64,000 nt of DNA from Elmis aenea (GCA_947652605.1 OX393577.1:47281494-47345493); one strand, 5' to 3'. Counted from the first letter of the stretch, positions 1-26,335 are shown. The notes: generated from the sequence alone by a model not told the origin. Program-made: numbers and translations.

Positions 1-252
1 AAGCATAAAAATCTGTATAAAAAACCTGCATAACATTTTGCTCTATTTTAATAAATGAACAAGTTATAGCAGATTATCAAAAATGATGAAATTTTAGTTT
101 TCGTACATAGTGCCAAAACGGAAAACGATATAAAAAATCTGATTACACAGGCGGTCTTTTCTTAAAAAAATAGTAGAGATCGGTCATAGATTTTCGCTAA
201 CTATTACAGTACCAGAGATACCCCGTAAAACATTCGAATTTGGTCCACCCTG
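1..252 (-). repeat. TACAGGGTGG-type repeat, copy 1 (cut by window edge)
   Basis: This stretch is the diverged reverse complement of 852-1100. The end reading TGGTCCACCCTGA at 241-253 mirrors the start CAGGGTGGACCA at 854. The match runs through most of both copies and continues to base 1, so the element extends off the left edge. A fragment of the same family lies at 4660-4740. Confidence 0.7.
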
Positions 253-851
253 AATGAGTCGATTGGAATTTTTTTCTGAGAAAGCTTAAATAAAAACAAA
301 TTATTGATGATTTATTCTAATGTTTTCAGAATTGAACAAGGTATGTTTTCAGTATAAATATTTAACAGTGCCTGTCTAAAGTATTGCATTAATAAATTAT
401 TTAGTTTGTTTTCTCAGCTCAAAACTAAAACATAGCTGATGAATGAAGGAAAATGTTCAATTCGCCTACTATTTTCCTGTGGTTTAAAATAGATTATCTT
501 ACGTTTACGTTTATTTGTATCAGTGTCTAGTGACCGAAAACGCGTCACGTTTGAACTGCTCCGTACAACTAGTTTATCCAGATGGCTCTTTCAGTTTCTA
601 TTTATCTGTTTATTTTAATATCTATAGTAAATAATCTAAAAGATATATGCTATTAAATACCACTCATATAATTTATAACAAATTGCAAATTTATATATCA
701 ACAACAAATAATAGATTTAAAGAGTATAAACAAAATATGCAAAAGATAGTGATACAAGATTTATTTGAAAAAAACATACAATATTTTTAAGTATGGTTGC
801 CACTTGTAGCCAGCCGTATCAATAGCCAAAACGCAAAACAAAAATTTGCTA

Positions 852-1100
852 TACAGGGTGGACCAAATTCGAATGTTTTATGGGTTATCTCGGTTACCAT
901 AATAGTTGGCGAAAATCTGACGTCGGTCTCTTGGACAATTTTTTTGAGAAAAGAACGCCTGCGCAATCAGATATCGCTTTCCATTTTGGCACTACAGACG
1001 AATAATGAATTTTTATCAGTTTTGAAAATTTACTATAACTTCCTTATTTATTAAAATATAACAAAATGTTGCATGGGTTTTTTATTAACACTTTAATGCT
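852..1100 (+). repeat. TACAGGGTGG-type repeat, copy 2
   Basis: It starts with TACAGGGTGGACCAAATTCG and is the inverted partner of 1-252. The termini of the two copies face each other across about 600 bp, so they are two insertions in opposite orientation rather than the arms of one element. The short open frame across this copy has no recognisable domain and is not called a gene. Confidence 0.7.
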
Positions 1101-1150
1101 TAATTTAAAAACAATAGTTATTTATGTATCAAGCCGAGGTGCATATTACA

Positions 1151-1437
1151 TTTTTTGTGCGATCGAATTAAAAACAATTTAAATTTTTAGTATTTTTCAA
1201 AAGTATAGGTTAGAAACTACGTGACATTCTGTCACTGACAGATGATGGCGTATGTACTGCATTACCGTCCCTCTCCTTAGCAACGGCCGTAACAGTTACT
1301 TTTTCGGCCGTTGCTAAGGGTAACGGCCTGAAAAGTAACTTTTACGGCCGTTGCTAAGGATAGGGCCGGTAATGCAGTACTTTATGGTTGCTAACGCGTC
1401 CGTCAAACAGCTGTTTCTAGTATGATCGCACAAAAAA
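1151..1437. mobile_element. Small inverted-repeat element
   Basis: The outer arms TTTTTTGTGCGATC (1151-1164) and GATCGCACAAAAAA (1424-1437) are exact inverse complements. An inner pair, GTACTGCATTACCG at 1254 and its complement ending at 1380, brackets further hairpins built from CCTTAGCAACGGCCGTAA. The result is a nested foldable structure. No coding remnant was seen and the superfamily is not assigned. Confidence 0.6.
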
Positions 1438-1675
1438 TTATTTTTTTTTAGCGACCTTGACTTTGGAGATATGAAGTAAACTGTTATTTTTTTTAAATAG
1501 AGACCCTTGTTGGTCACGACTTTATACGAAAGACACTTTTTTAAATTCTTCAAAAATACCTAATTTTATATATTTGTTGCAAAAAACAACGGAGCTATGG
1601 CTGATTTTGTAAAAATATCCTTTTAAAGTTTGCCATGATTTCGTAAACAAGTGATCTTTGGCATTCAGTTTAAAC

Positions 1676-2149
1676 CAGGGATGGAAAATGTAACATAACG
1701 ATACCTGATAACGTTATAATAACGATTCAACTATAATTTCTAATACAGTAACGTAACGATATTTTAATAACATTATAAAAACCAATAACGTTTCATAAAA
1801 AGTTATTATGTATCGTTCGTTATTCTCTATGAATTAAATTTAAATATAGTGTTTTTTTTTTAAATTGAGAAGACGACATATTTTATTTGTTTTTCAAATA
1901 TGAACATTAAAATATAATATCTAAACGTAATATTGTACTATTTTTCAAAACTGCACTTTACAGATCCCATAAATGTAATTTCAAAGATACTAATAAAAAT
2001 TATTTTTGTATATCATTATTTACGAAAGGTTATATATTAATATAACAATTCATTTTTTAATTTTATTTATAACCTTATGTAATGAAAACAAATAATAAAT
2101 AACGTTATACAACAATAATGTAACGATTTAAAACTTCATTTCGTGCCTG
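1676..2149. mobile_element. hAT-type MITE, AACGTTAT-rich
   Basis: It begins CAGGGATGG and ends CGTGCCTG. The flanking 8-mers are GTTTAAAC (1668-1675) and GTTTAGAC (2150-2157), seven of eight identical, as expected for a hAT target duplication. The inside is made of AACGTTAT and TAACGATA motifs. A related truncated copy lies at 5130-5368 in the opposite orientation. Confidence 0.75.
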
Positions 2150-2363
2150 GTTTAGACTCGGAAAGGCGGTAAATATTTTAAATTATTTTATTTTATTTAC
2201 TAGTGACTGTAGAAAATGTAAAATAAATGTTTAAAAAAAATGGTAAATACCTACGATAGTAGAAAGAAAGCAGTAAAAATGTTCCATTTGGACATATAAG
2301 TATCAACAAGCAACTAGTGTTTTATTTCTTTCTGTAAAAGTAAGTAGTTAAATGTTAACTTAC

Positions 2364-3126
2364 CTAAAGTGTTATTATTAGCATCCAGTTTAGGTCCACT
2401 ATCATTTGGACCGTACTTTTCTGCAGACGTAACAGAGAATCCGTTGGCTATGTCAGTTTTCCACTTCCAGCCACAAGTTGTTTCAAAATTGCATTCAGCT
2501 CCACGAAAAACGTACGGCGTTTCCTTTTTGTTGTGACGAAAAGAATTTAACAACCTTATATTATCGTTTTCTTTATTGTGAGTTTGTTCCGTATTTATGC
2601 CACCATATTGGGGATTTGCCAGATGCCTAGGAATTCCGGTATAGTTGGGTTCCATTCTTGAATGTGCATCAGCAGCCATTTCATCTTTTTTGAGTCGTTT
2701 TTCGTCACTCAATTTTTTACGTACGTTGTCGATATTTTGGGGTTTTTTAGGCGCTCGTTTGTTCCTTGTATATGTGACGCTGAGATTGTGTTTCAAATTT
2801 TCATTATTTTGAAACAGATGTTTTTTAACCTCGCTTTGTAAAAATTTGTTAGTATTGCTATTGTTTGGACGTATATGTTTTTTTGAAGTCTTTTTAAAGC
2901 TTGTATACTTTTTGGCTACAGTGTGTGTATAAACGGGGTTGTTTGTTATGCTTATTTCGACTTGGGTTTCTAATACTTTTTTAATTTGGGAATTTTCAGT
3001 GGTTCTTTCTAGACATTCCCGGCACTGGTTATTATCTTTTAATTTTTCACTCTTAATTGTTTGAAAGAAAAACAAACACAACACTAGAATAGACACTGAG
3101 CGTCTTGGAGCCATTATTTTGCACAT
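2364..3126 (-). CDS. Secreted MAM-domain protein, first coding exon (partial gene)
   Basis: Translation from 3126 gives a hydrophobic N-terminus typical of a signal peptide (a run LVLCLFFF, then charged residues). About 170 low-complexity polar residues rich in K, N and T follow, with a dibasic NKRAPKK stretch. The start of a MAM domain comes next: CNFETTCGWKW, then GFSVTSAEKYGP and DSGP. The exon ends in phase 1 at base 2364, where the minus strand reads TTTAG followed by the consensus donor GTAAGT. The MAM domain is therefore unfinished, and no continuation was found between 1 and 2363. A second Met four codons downstream (3114) is an equally good start. MAM domains occur in extracellular adhesion and protease-associated proteins, but the specific family cannot be told from this exon. 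Confidence 0.72.
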
Positions 3127-3859
3127 TTTATATATTATTTGGATTCAGAACGCATGTTTGATTATTTGTGTTACTAGTGGTCATCATTTTGGTATGACTT
3201 TACCCGAACAAATTAGGTTTAATCTTGTTGCGGTGTAAGTGAACTCTACAAAGTTTAATAAAGGCACAAAATAATATTAAACAACGATACGCGGCTGTCT
3301 CTAATCTGGTCGCATTTTTGTTGGATTTTATCCAAACAGAAATTAGATGAATTCTGAAAGGTTGTCTGTTGCGTTTGAAGGCTTAGAACTTGGTTGATTT
3401 AAATGTCAAACGGAACATTTGTTTGTTTTACCATTAAATTATCAAAAGCCAAGCGTCGACATAAATTTGTAATAAAATAATGAAATGAAATCCAAATCTT
3501 GCACCCCGTAGCTTCAAAAGTATAAACTTAACAGTAAAAAGCGGCTTCCGCAATGAAATATCGTATCGTTAAATTTTCAATAAATATTAATTAGCGAAAC
3601 ATCAAGATGATTTTTTTTTATTGTATTCTAATCACTTTTCGATAAATAAGGGTTATTTTCGTATAGCAACACTGTTTATTAAAAATATCTATTTGGATTT
3701 AAATATATACGTTTTATGTAGTTCGGTATCAACCACTAAATCACTAAAAAACAACGTTTGTTGTAAGATAATGTTCACTACGGATTTTCATTTTGTCTGT
3801 AGTACGCCATACGAACGCACGGTTTATTATATTCCCAAAATCTTTTTGTATTAAAAGTC

Positions 3860-4225
3860 ACTCGTTTAATTTACGTGCCGCCCATTGATTAAATTAGTAA
3901 ATGCGATTCACTGTGTCGCACGACGCCTTCGATTTTAAAATTACAACCGTCCAACTACGAGTACAAAAATATCTTGGTACAACCCATGAAAAGCCGACAG
4001 TATGTTGGCCAAAACTTAATAGAGAAGCTACTATATTTTCGCATTCGTTCGACGGAGCTAGAAAATGCGTATCGATTTTTAGACGCCTTTGGGAAAGAGT
4101 TGACTGCATGGTTTGTGCACGAGATGATGAAAGATGCTGAAGACATCTGCAGGGATGCTGTAGAACTTCAACGTCTGTGTATCTGCCAGTTTTATAAGCG
4201 TCGTTTAAACTTAAATGTATCGTAA
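3860..4225 (+). other. Unassigned block open in several frames
   Basis: This stretch of about 350 bp is less AT-rich than its surroundings and is open in two plus-strand frames and on the minus strand. The plus frame ending at 4225 would encode a polar helical segment containing ELENAYRFLDAFGKEL. No domain was recognised, and no convincing splice sites or start context were seen. It could be an exon of an unknown gene or an old transposon remnant. Confidence 0.25.
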
Positions 4226-4659
4226 AATTGTCTAGCTTTTATTAGCAAATTCTACCTCTGTTTATATCATTTTATGTACTTTTTTTAAAAACATTTTAGC
4301 AATAAATCAACGCCGTCTGTCGACAATTTAAAACATATGCCAAATCCCAAGCGCAACATATTTAATTAAATTTTGATAAAAAATTCAATTTTGTTGATAC
4401 CCGAGAAAAATCTGTAATTGTATTAATTTTTAAAGCCATAGACATAATTCATTAGTTTATTAATTTGATAAACATAAATAATATCTTCTACAAAACATAA
4501 CATTGCTGAAGACATTTATCTATTTAGATGCAAAAATTGTTTTTCTATACCGGACGATTGATTTTGTTTGACTGTCGCATCCCTATAACTTTATTTTAAG
4601 AGGGAACCCAGCTCTATAAACTTAAACGTATTTTTGTAAATTACAAATAATTCTTTATA

Positions 4660-4740
4660 AAGGATGGACAAAATTCGAATGTTACCGTAATAATTATCAA
4701 AAATCTGATATCGGTTTTTTGGGCTATATTTTTAAGAATA
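4660..4740 (+). repeat. Fragment of the TACAGGGTGG-type repeat
   Basis: GGATGGACAAAATTCGAATG followed by AAAATCTGATATCGGT matches the first 80 or so bases of the copy at 852. The Helitron that starts at 4741 interrupts it. Confidence 0.55.
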
Positions 4741-5085
4741 TCTATATATATAAAAATGAATGTATGTATGTTTGTATGGATGTTTGTCCTTTATGCATTC
4801 CTATACCATTCATCCGATCCTGACCAAATTTGGCACAGACAATCTATAGGACCATGGAAAGAACATAGGCTATATGAGAATTCCCAAAAAAATCGTCCGG
4901 AAAAGATATTGAGGAAAACGTGCCTAAATCTTACACACAACATTTAAATCGGGTCGTCTGCAGCGAGAATTTCGTCAAAATTTGACAATTTGTCAATTCG
5001 ACGTAACGTTTAAACGCTCGAACCTTCTACGCGCAAGCCGGGATCTAGCGGTGAAGGAGCCCCGAAGGGGCTCCGGAATCGCTAG
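4741..5085 (+). mobile_element. Short non-autonomous Helitron
   Basis: The 5' end is TCTATATATATAAAAATGAA. The 3' end is a GC-rich perfect hairpin, GGAGCCCC-GAA-GGGGCTCC (about 5056-5074), followed by GGAATCG and the terminus CTAG. The element sits between A (4740) and T (5086). These are the hallmarks of Helitrons: 5' TC, a 3' hairpin then CTRR, AT insertion and no target duplication. At 345 bp it carries no Rep/helicase gene. The open frame from its ATGAATGTATG is not a gene. Confidence 0.88.
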
Positions 5086-5129
5086 TGATATATAAAGATA
5101 AAAATAAACATAATTTTGGATCTTTAAAG

Positions 5130-5368
5130 CGTAAATTTTAATATTTTATTTTCATTTTCATATTTGAAATACAAACAAAGTATAACTTTAGCTTAAAAGA
5201 AATTGAACTTTAATTAGCGAATAAATATAACCTTTCAAAATTGGTTATTATAAGGTTATATGTTATTAAAATATCGTTACGTTATTGTATTAGAAATTAT
5301 AGTTCAATTGAATTATTATAACGTTATCGGGTATCGGGGTATCGTTACGTTATTTTTTTTAATCCCTG
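5130..5368. mobile_element. Truncated hAT-type MITE, AACGTTAT-rich
   Basis: It ends AATCCCTG at 5368 and contains ATCGTTACGTTATTG and AACGTTATCGGG motifs matching the element at 1676-2149 in reverse. No opposite terminus or matching target duplication was found, so it is called truncated. The left limit is approximate. Confidence 0.55.
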
Positions 5369-5589
5369 ACTTAAACCCATATCATGATTTTGGGTGTCTA
5401 AGTACTTGAAATGATATTTCAAAAATTGGATTGACAATACTTGCAAAATCAGAGTACCTATACGTTGCAAAATTGTTTTTGAAATTTTTAATTAAAATTG
5501 TTGATGTTTTTATCGTAATAGTTATTTTGCAAAATAAATGCTCCATTTCGATAAAGGTGAACTAAATATTTTTTGTTTACCTCAATAAT

Positions 5590-7008
5590 CAGAGCCGGCA
5601 AAAGGCAATGCCGAAAGGGGCACAGGCTTAGGACGTTCCACTGTAAGGGGCGCCAAAACAAGCGCTCATATACAGGGTGTGTATAAATTGGCGAAAGCGC
5701 TACACGTGACGATGTTCTTCGTTAAATTCTAAGTCGAAAATCTTGATACAAAAATGTTGTACCGCTTCCTATGGCCTCAGGTAAAGAAAAAAAAAATTGG
5801 CAACATTGCATACATTGATTTGCGTTTGGACATTTTTTTATCAGCAATTTTTACTTAGATATTTACAATTTTTGTTCGAACTGAAAGCCTTCAGTTCGTA
5901 AACATAGCTGCAAACTTTTGGGTATCGTAAAACACAGACTAGAAATAATTAAGAGAAAAACAGAGATGACAGCTAATGACAATGTTGCCATATGTATTAT
6001 TTTCATTCAAATCAGTGATTTACATATTTTCAACACCAATTTTTGAAAGGAAGAACACAATATCTAGGAAAAAGTACTATTCGAAATTTATTTTTATTCC
6101 AAATTGCAGCTTTTTCATTTGCAAGTATTAAATAAAAACGCTTTAATTAAAGGACTAAATGTCAAAACTTTGAGGACCTCTTGCAGACATAGCAAGCATG
6201 GTACAACATTTTCGTATTAAGATTTTCGACTTAGAATTTTTCGAAGAACATCGCCACGTGTAGCGCTTCCGCCAATTTTTACACACCCTGTATATGAGCG
6301 CTTGTTTTGGCGCCCCTTACAGTGGAACGTCTTATGAGGTTATATGGGTCTAAAGTCACTATTTTTGTATAATTTACTTTTTTATGAAAATTTTGAGCGA
6401 TATAGCACTTTAATTTTTTTTTAAAATTTAATTTAATTAAAATGGCAATAAAATTTTGTTTGAAAATTAGATTGACAATAGATTAACTAACACTTTGCGC
6501 TAGCTACATTTTTAAAATATTTCACATGATGTTTTAAATGCTTGGTCAAACTTGTGTAACTTTAAACAGCCTATATTTTTTTTACATAGTTTTGTAGAAA
6601 ATTCAATTGTCTTTCAAAAACATTAACCATGTTTTATACCTAAAACTGATATTTTCCGAGATAACGCGATTTTATTGTAAATCTTTAGGACAACTTAATA
6701 TTTTCGAGTAGACTATGAAGGGAGACAGCTGTAATTTTGGAACAATTGAAAGATAAAACCAAGAAAGTTATAATTTTATCTTTTCCTTACGAATTTTTGA
6801 CATCTTTATCAATATAAGATAATTTTCAAGCGAGAAGAAAATTATTAAACCAAATTTATAGGATTTACTTTCAAATAACGATTATTGTGTGTTTAGTGAT
6901 CGCAGAAACATTCTCAAAGTAGACGCTACTATACTTATTTTAAAACTTTAATAAAGGGGCGCAGTTTTCTAGTCATGCCAGGGCGCCAAAAAGCTTGTGC
7001 CGGCTCTG
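5590..7008. mobile_element. hAT-type MITE carrying a nested fold-back element
   Basis: The inverted ends are CAGAGCCGGCA at 5590 and TGCCGGCTCTG ending at 7008. The flanking 8-mers are TCAATAAT (5582-5589) and TCAATAAC (7009-7016), seven of eight identical. It contains a fold-back element at 5671-6292. Its right half (about 6340-6860) resembles one arm of the palindrome at 50522-52331: both carry GATTGACAATAGATTA and GATATTTTCCGAGATA in the same order. No transposase was seen. Confidence 0.8.
5671..6292. mobile_element. Fold-back element TACAGGGTGTGTATAAATTGG, copy 1
   Basis: The termini TACAGGGTGTGTATAAATTG and its complement ending at 6292 bracket a sequence also present at 63333-63962 in the same orientation. 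Both copies have TA at the flanks, compatible with a TA target duplication. In this copy only, the flanks are themselves inverted repeats for about 40 bp on each side (5630-5670 and 6293-6335). Confidence 0.75.
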
Positions 7009-7265
7009 TCAATAACCATTAAATCTAGTCACAGAATTGGTGAAAGGTGAACCTCACTTGTGTATGTTCTGTGGTGAACCTCAGCGCCTAATTAATAATT
7101 AATAATTTTTTTGTTTTACAGTTGACTTTTGATATTACAAGTATTTTTTAAAAGAAATTTGTTTTTAAATGGACTACCACCGATTTATGTAAAGCGCCGT
7201 CTTAGTTCGTATGTTTAGTTGCGTGTATGGAAAATAAACAAACTATGTGTAGCGCAAATGACTCG

Positions 7266-7352
7266 TCAGTGGTGTTATTTGAGCTACCATAGCAAGATAA
7301 AACTACCAATTGTCATTTCAAGGAGCATTAATGTGAAACACGAAATAGCCAA
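7266..7352 (+). promoter_or_regulatory. Putative initiator and 5' UTR of glycerol kinase
   Basis: TCAGT at 7266-7270 matches the arthropod initiator and lies 82 bp upstream of the chosen ATG. An upstream ATG at 7331 is followed at once by TGA, making a two-codon reading frame. No TATA box was obvious. The assignment rests on motif and position only. Confidence 0.35.
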
Positions 7353-21733
<14,381 letters not shown>

Positions 21734-22267
21734 TGCGAATGGGATACAGTTAGTAAAATTTTAATGTGGTATAGGTACTTAAGTTGTGTTGTACAACAGT
21801 AAATAAGAAGCAATATTTTGTAGATGTTTGATCCAGCTTTAATAATTGTGCATGCAAAATTTGCTCAAATAATGGGCTTTGGTGTTTTCATAAAATTGTT
21901 GTTTTTGTATAATTTTTAAAATTTGAAATACAATTTTTTAATTATTAAAAGCTTAATGTTTTCTTTAAAAACCATTTAAACGATAAAATCCTATAGTACA
22001 TTTTTACTTTCGGACTAAAATAGCATTACATGAAAGTAAAGTGATCTCGAAATTTTCAAGTTGGAATTTTTTAATATTTACCATGATTTTTTGTAAATCA
22101 TGTGTAACAGTAAATAAAAATAAATTAGTACTTTATACAACTATAAAAAACTGAATCATCATGACACTTAAAATATTATTTTTAAATCAACTCTATCTGA
22201 AAATTGGTTTCATACAGTTAAAAGTAATACTGATTAGGATTGTAAACAACACACCAGTTTTATTATA

Positions 22268-23159
22268 CAGTGGTGTGCACAAAAATAGTAGTGCGCAATA
22301 TCGACTTATTAAAGTGGGAGTTACCCACACCATCCCGCTTACTATTTAAGCGCCATCTATTGCATATAGTCAACAACTTTAAACCAGGGACCCGAACCGC
22401 AAAAAATAACGGTTCAGTTCCAGTTACCGGTTCGATAAATTTTAATTTTGCAGTTTACGACCGGCTTTTATTTTGTAATGATTCGGTAACCGGTTTGGTG
22501 GCAACGGTTTAGTTCCGGTTCCAGTTCAACGCAAAATATGATGACAATGCATATTTATAAATTAAACTATGAAATTTTTCCATGTTTCGTAAAATATAAT
22601 CAAAATTAAGAAAATAAAAAATGTAAGTCATTTAAAAAATAATCGATCCAAACAATGTCAACCGGTTGAACAGTTTGAACCGGCTTACACAAGTCGGTTA
22701 GGTTCGATTTTGCGGTTTTATGATTTAAAAAAAAAAAAAAGGTTCAGTTCCGGTTCACGGTCATAAAAAACGCACTTGTTCGTTCCGGTTTTTGTTCCAG
22801 TTTCCTGCTTTAAACTTCATCAAACTAAAGTGATGGTGGTACATAAGTACTTCTTCTGTAAGGAGGCGACTTATAAAAACAAATTTAAGAGCCAGGCGGC
22901 AGAGAAAAGTTCCACTTCTTAGTCCAGAACAAAAAAAGTTAATATGCTAAAATTCATGTATTATGACTGGTGGTCAATTTATTGTGAAGCGATGTATCAA
23001 AAGTGTTTTTTTTTATTCAAGCAGTTGTCAACAATATGTTCGAAGATGCCCAAGTATAGAATTGCAACCATAGTACACAAAAAGAATTGTAAAACATGGT
23101 GGTTGCAGCATAATGATCTGAACTTTTTTCTACCACCGCTATTTTTATGCACACCACTG
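22268..23159. mobile_element. Mariner/Tc1-type non-autonomous element with nested hAT
   Basis: CAGTGGTGTGCACAAAAATA at 22268 and its near complement ending GCACACCACTG at 23159 are flanked by TA on both sides (22266-22267, 23160-23161). TA duplication and CAGTG ends are typical of Tc1/mariner elements. Without the nested hAT the element is about 460 bp. The open frames inside show no intact transposase. Confidence 0.85.
22385..22807. mobile_element. hAT-type MITE CAGGGACCCGAACCGC, copy 1
   Basis: It starts CAGGGACCCGAACCGCAA and ends TTTCCTG, where the expected GGTCCCTG end is eroded. The 8-bp duplication CTTTAAAC is perfect on both sides (22377-22384, 22808-22815). Internally it carries many GGTTCAGTTCCGGTT motifs. 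It sits within the mariner element and is a sibling of 29444-29898. Confidence 0.85.
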
Positions 23160-23526
23160 TATGTCAATATTTCTCATTACACCATATATAAAACACATCA
23201 AAAACCAAGCTTGACTATCATTTTGGATTTTAATTTCACATTACATTTATTTTAATGTCACTGTTTAAAGAGTGACAGGATAAAACTAGAAATCATCTAG
23301 AAATGTTTAAAATAAAACAATGAAAGTCGGTTATTGTTTTTTCCATGGCAAAGTTGATTTTTATTTTAGGTTTCGTAATTTTTTAGTTTTTAGAAGAAAA
23401 AAATAGTATATTTTACAAAAAGAGATGAAAGTCCAGTTTTTTTCGTATAGGGTAGGCAGTGAGAAAATGACAACTTTCGTATACATGAGTAGAAAAACGG
23501 TTTTATCTAAGTCATCACCTACTAAG

Positions 23527-25254
23527 GCCCGATTGCACAAAGTAACACTGGCGCTAAAATACAAGTTAATTCCTAAAACTAGGCAACAGCAGCAGGGCCG
23601 GTCTTCTATATAGCGGGGCCCGGGTGCAAAAACTTTTTTGGGGCCCCCTATAAACATTTCATTTGCAAAATTTTACATTAAATTAATTTAATTTAAATAA
23701 TGAAATATATAATATATATATAAATATATCATAAAATTGTAATAAATTAAGATTTAAAATAAACTCACAGTTATTTCTAAATCCAATATTTTGGGTTGGT
23801 ATTTAAGTACATAATAAGTTCATAAACAAAATAAACAAAAATAACACAACAAACACACAATAATTGAAATATTTTTTCATTCTATACGACTTTTATCAGT
23901 TTTAGAGTTGGTAATTGAAAAGCCCATTTTTAATTTTCAAAGTTTGTCATTTCAACTTCTGTATTTTCGATGGATAATATTGCTAAGGAATTAAGTCTCT
24001 CTTGAGAAATTGTATATCCGATTTTTGTTTTAAATATTTTTAATTTACTAGACGAGTGCTATGAACTGGCGGCAGTGACCAGAAGTGTTAAATAAATTTT
24101 GAGTGCAATATAAACGCTGGGGAAAATTTCATAAAAAATATTTTTTTAGATAAATTTAAGCAGTTTTATGGTTTGATTTTGAATGGGGATTTTGATTCTA
24201 ATTTATTTTACATTAAAAAACTTTGTAAATTCTTTCTTATTTACACCATTCAAAATTTTTCATAAAATTTATTAACATATTCTTCTAGTACTCCAGGCGA
24301 GCAAGTTGTTTTAACCAAAAAATGTAATATTTTATAATTTTCCAAAATTTTTTAATCGTTCATCTATTTGAGAAATGGCTAGGATTTATTGAGATTGTAA
24401 AAAATATCAAAATACTAGGTTAAAAAAGAAGAATGCAACAATGCACAGTAAAAAAAAATGCCAAGTAAAATAATCTTCAGTACAAAAGTTACATTCACCG
24501 TGGAAAAAAAACTATTTGCCACAGAAAAGATTTTTTTTTCAATTTAAAAAAAAAATCTGCTGAGTTAAAGGTCCACAGTATAATTATTTTTAAAATTATA
24601 CTTGGTAAAAACAGTAGTTCTTTTGGTTTATTTAAAATTAAAAATGATGTAATTATAATAATGAATTATTATTAACAAAAAAACAGACTCCGCAATCCCA
24701 TCTAGATAGTCCTTGAAAATTTTTCTTACTTGTCTTTAAAATTTTCAAATTCAATTTTTTTAAATGTTAAAGTACGTGTTGTTCTGATTTTATAAAAAAA
24801 AAAAGAAGCTGATGCTAATAATGTCATGGCTTTGAAGCTAACAATTTATTATTATCTCCTTATGTATGTTGCAACAGTTTAAATTTCTTTATTTCTGCTT
24901 TCTATTTCCAAAACGACATTATGGCATGTACAATTTGTACTGTTTCTGTCTTTTTATCCACTGTTTTAAACAGATTACTTTTCGGTAGTTTTTTTATTTT
25001 AATTTTGAAAGTTTTTACTTTATTAGAACCGATTAATATTTTCTTTTCGGTGGCACAAAATGTTCAAAATCATTTTAATACATGCCATTTTGGGGCCCCC
25101 CAAATCGGGGGCCCGGGTGCATTGCACCCACTGCACCCCCTACTTGACCGGCCCTGAACAGCAGCATCAACTATGCTGCGACTTTGCCTGGTTCAAGGGT
25201 TAACGTGGTTTAACCCTGGGCTTAACCCCAGTTTCAACTTTTATGCAATCGGGG
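23527..25254. mobile_element. Inverted-repeat element interrupted by a hAT
   Basis: GCCCGATTGCACAAAGT at 23527 and ACTTTTATGCAATCGGGG ending near 25254 are inverted. Removing the hAT at 23593-25156 with one copy of its duplication leaves a short element of roughly 155 bp containing GGTTTAACCCTGGGCTTAAC. The superfamily is not assigned. Confidence 0.6.
23593..25156 (-). mobile_element. hAT element with C-terminal transposase remnant
   Basis: The ends are CAGGGCCGGT and ACCGGCCCTG, with a perfect 8-bp duplication AACAGCAG on both sides. Both subterminal regions carry GGGCCC and CCCGGGTGCA. On the minus strand at about 24065-23940 the translation contains SSSKLKIFKTK and SQERLNSLAILSIENTE, the hAT dimerisation region (usual form ERSFSKLKLIK...SQERLNGLALLSIE). 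Stops and frameshifts show it is dead. Confidence 0.85.
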
Positions 25255-26189
25255 AATCGAGCCTGAGACTGCCATTTTAAAAAGACAGTTCTATTGAATA
25301 TCTCGTAATGTGATTATTCAATAAAAATTTGACTATCACCATTTTATAGCATACAAAATCAACAATTTTTTAGGCATTTTGTTAGAGAGATATCCAAGTA
25401 TAAAAATTTTGTCCGTTTGCGGTTTTTTCGTTATATCACACATTTCTAAACATAACAATATTTTGTTTAAAATACACCACCAAATAGCTAACTTTTGTCC
25501 CATTTAACCAACAAAATTTTCGTAATCAAATAATATGTGTTCATAGTTTACAAAAAACGTCCAGAAATCTGTTTACTCTTTTTGCTTATTAGAAGTCATT
25601 AACGCACATAAAAGGCATAACTCGTTACTTTTTGTTACAAATAATTGTATGCCAAATAAGGATTAAATACATATTTTAGAGAAATTTATTACGTAACTGA
25701 AGAAAATATTCTAAAAATATTTGCTAATAAGTGAACAATGTTAATGCATTCCTAACATATTTATTAATACCTATTGTTTTAATTAAATCCTATTAATAGT
25801 AATTTCATGCGGTTTACTTACCTGCTTCCAAGGAAAAAGGGACAAAGACAATTATTTATACCATGCCGATGAGGATTTGTTTTTAAAAAAATATTTAATT
25901 TTGCCATTTTTAACAGTTGTTTCAAAAATGTGCCAAGTGTTATACATTGTTGAATACAGAAAAAAATGCTCTACAAATTGGCGTTAAAATCAGATATAGC
26001 GTCCATAAGAAAAAATTGACCTGATGGTTTAAAAAAAAATGAAACGTCGCACAGAAAATATAATTGGGGATTCTGATTCCTTGCAATTCCATGAAAGAGT
26101 TTTAACAGAAATGAAATTCGACATCAAATGAAAAAGTTACGGGCAAAAAGCAAAAATCCACTTTTTTTCCTATATCTCAAAAACTAAAA

Positions 26190-26335
26190 GAGCTAGCTAG
26201 ATAAGTTCTGTTTGCGTCAAATTATTGAGCATCTGAGTATACCAGTTTGCCCTAATTTAACCGAAGTCGTAACTCTTACCGTTTACAAGATCACCATAGT
26301 GGCCCTCGAAAAATGAGTACCCTGTATACTCATTT
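26190..26335 (-). repeat. TACAGGGTG-type repeat fragment
   Basis: Read on the minus strand it starts TATACAGGGTACTCATTTTT and contains GTAAGAGTTACGACTTCGGT and TTAAATTAGGGCAAACTGG, the same sequence block as the arms at 9102-9180. No partner terminus was found. Confidence 0.5.

Noticed and set aside
1..1100. One large fold-back element made of the two repeats at 1-252 and 852-1100
   Set aside because: The TACAGGGTG termini face inward, not outward, so the pair is better read as two separate insertions in opposite orientation.
5041..5085. Bacterial-type terminator hairpin
   Set aside because: The GC-rich hairpin belongs to the 3' end of a Helitron in a eukaryotic genome. It is followed by CTAG rather than a T run.
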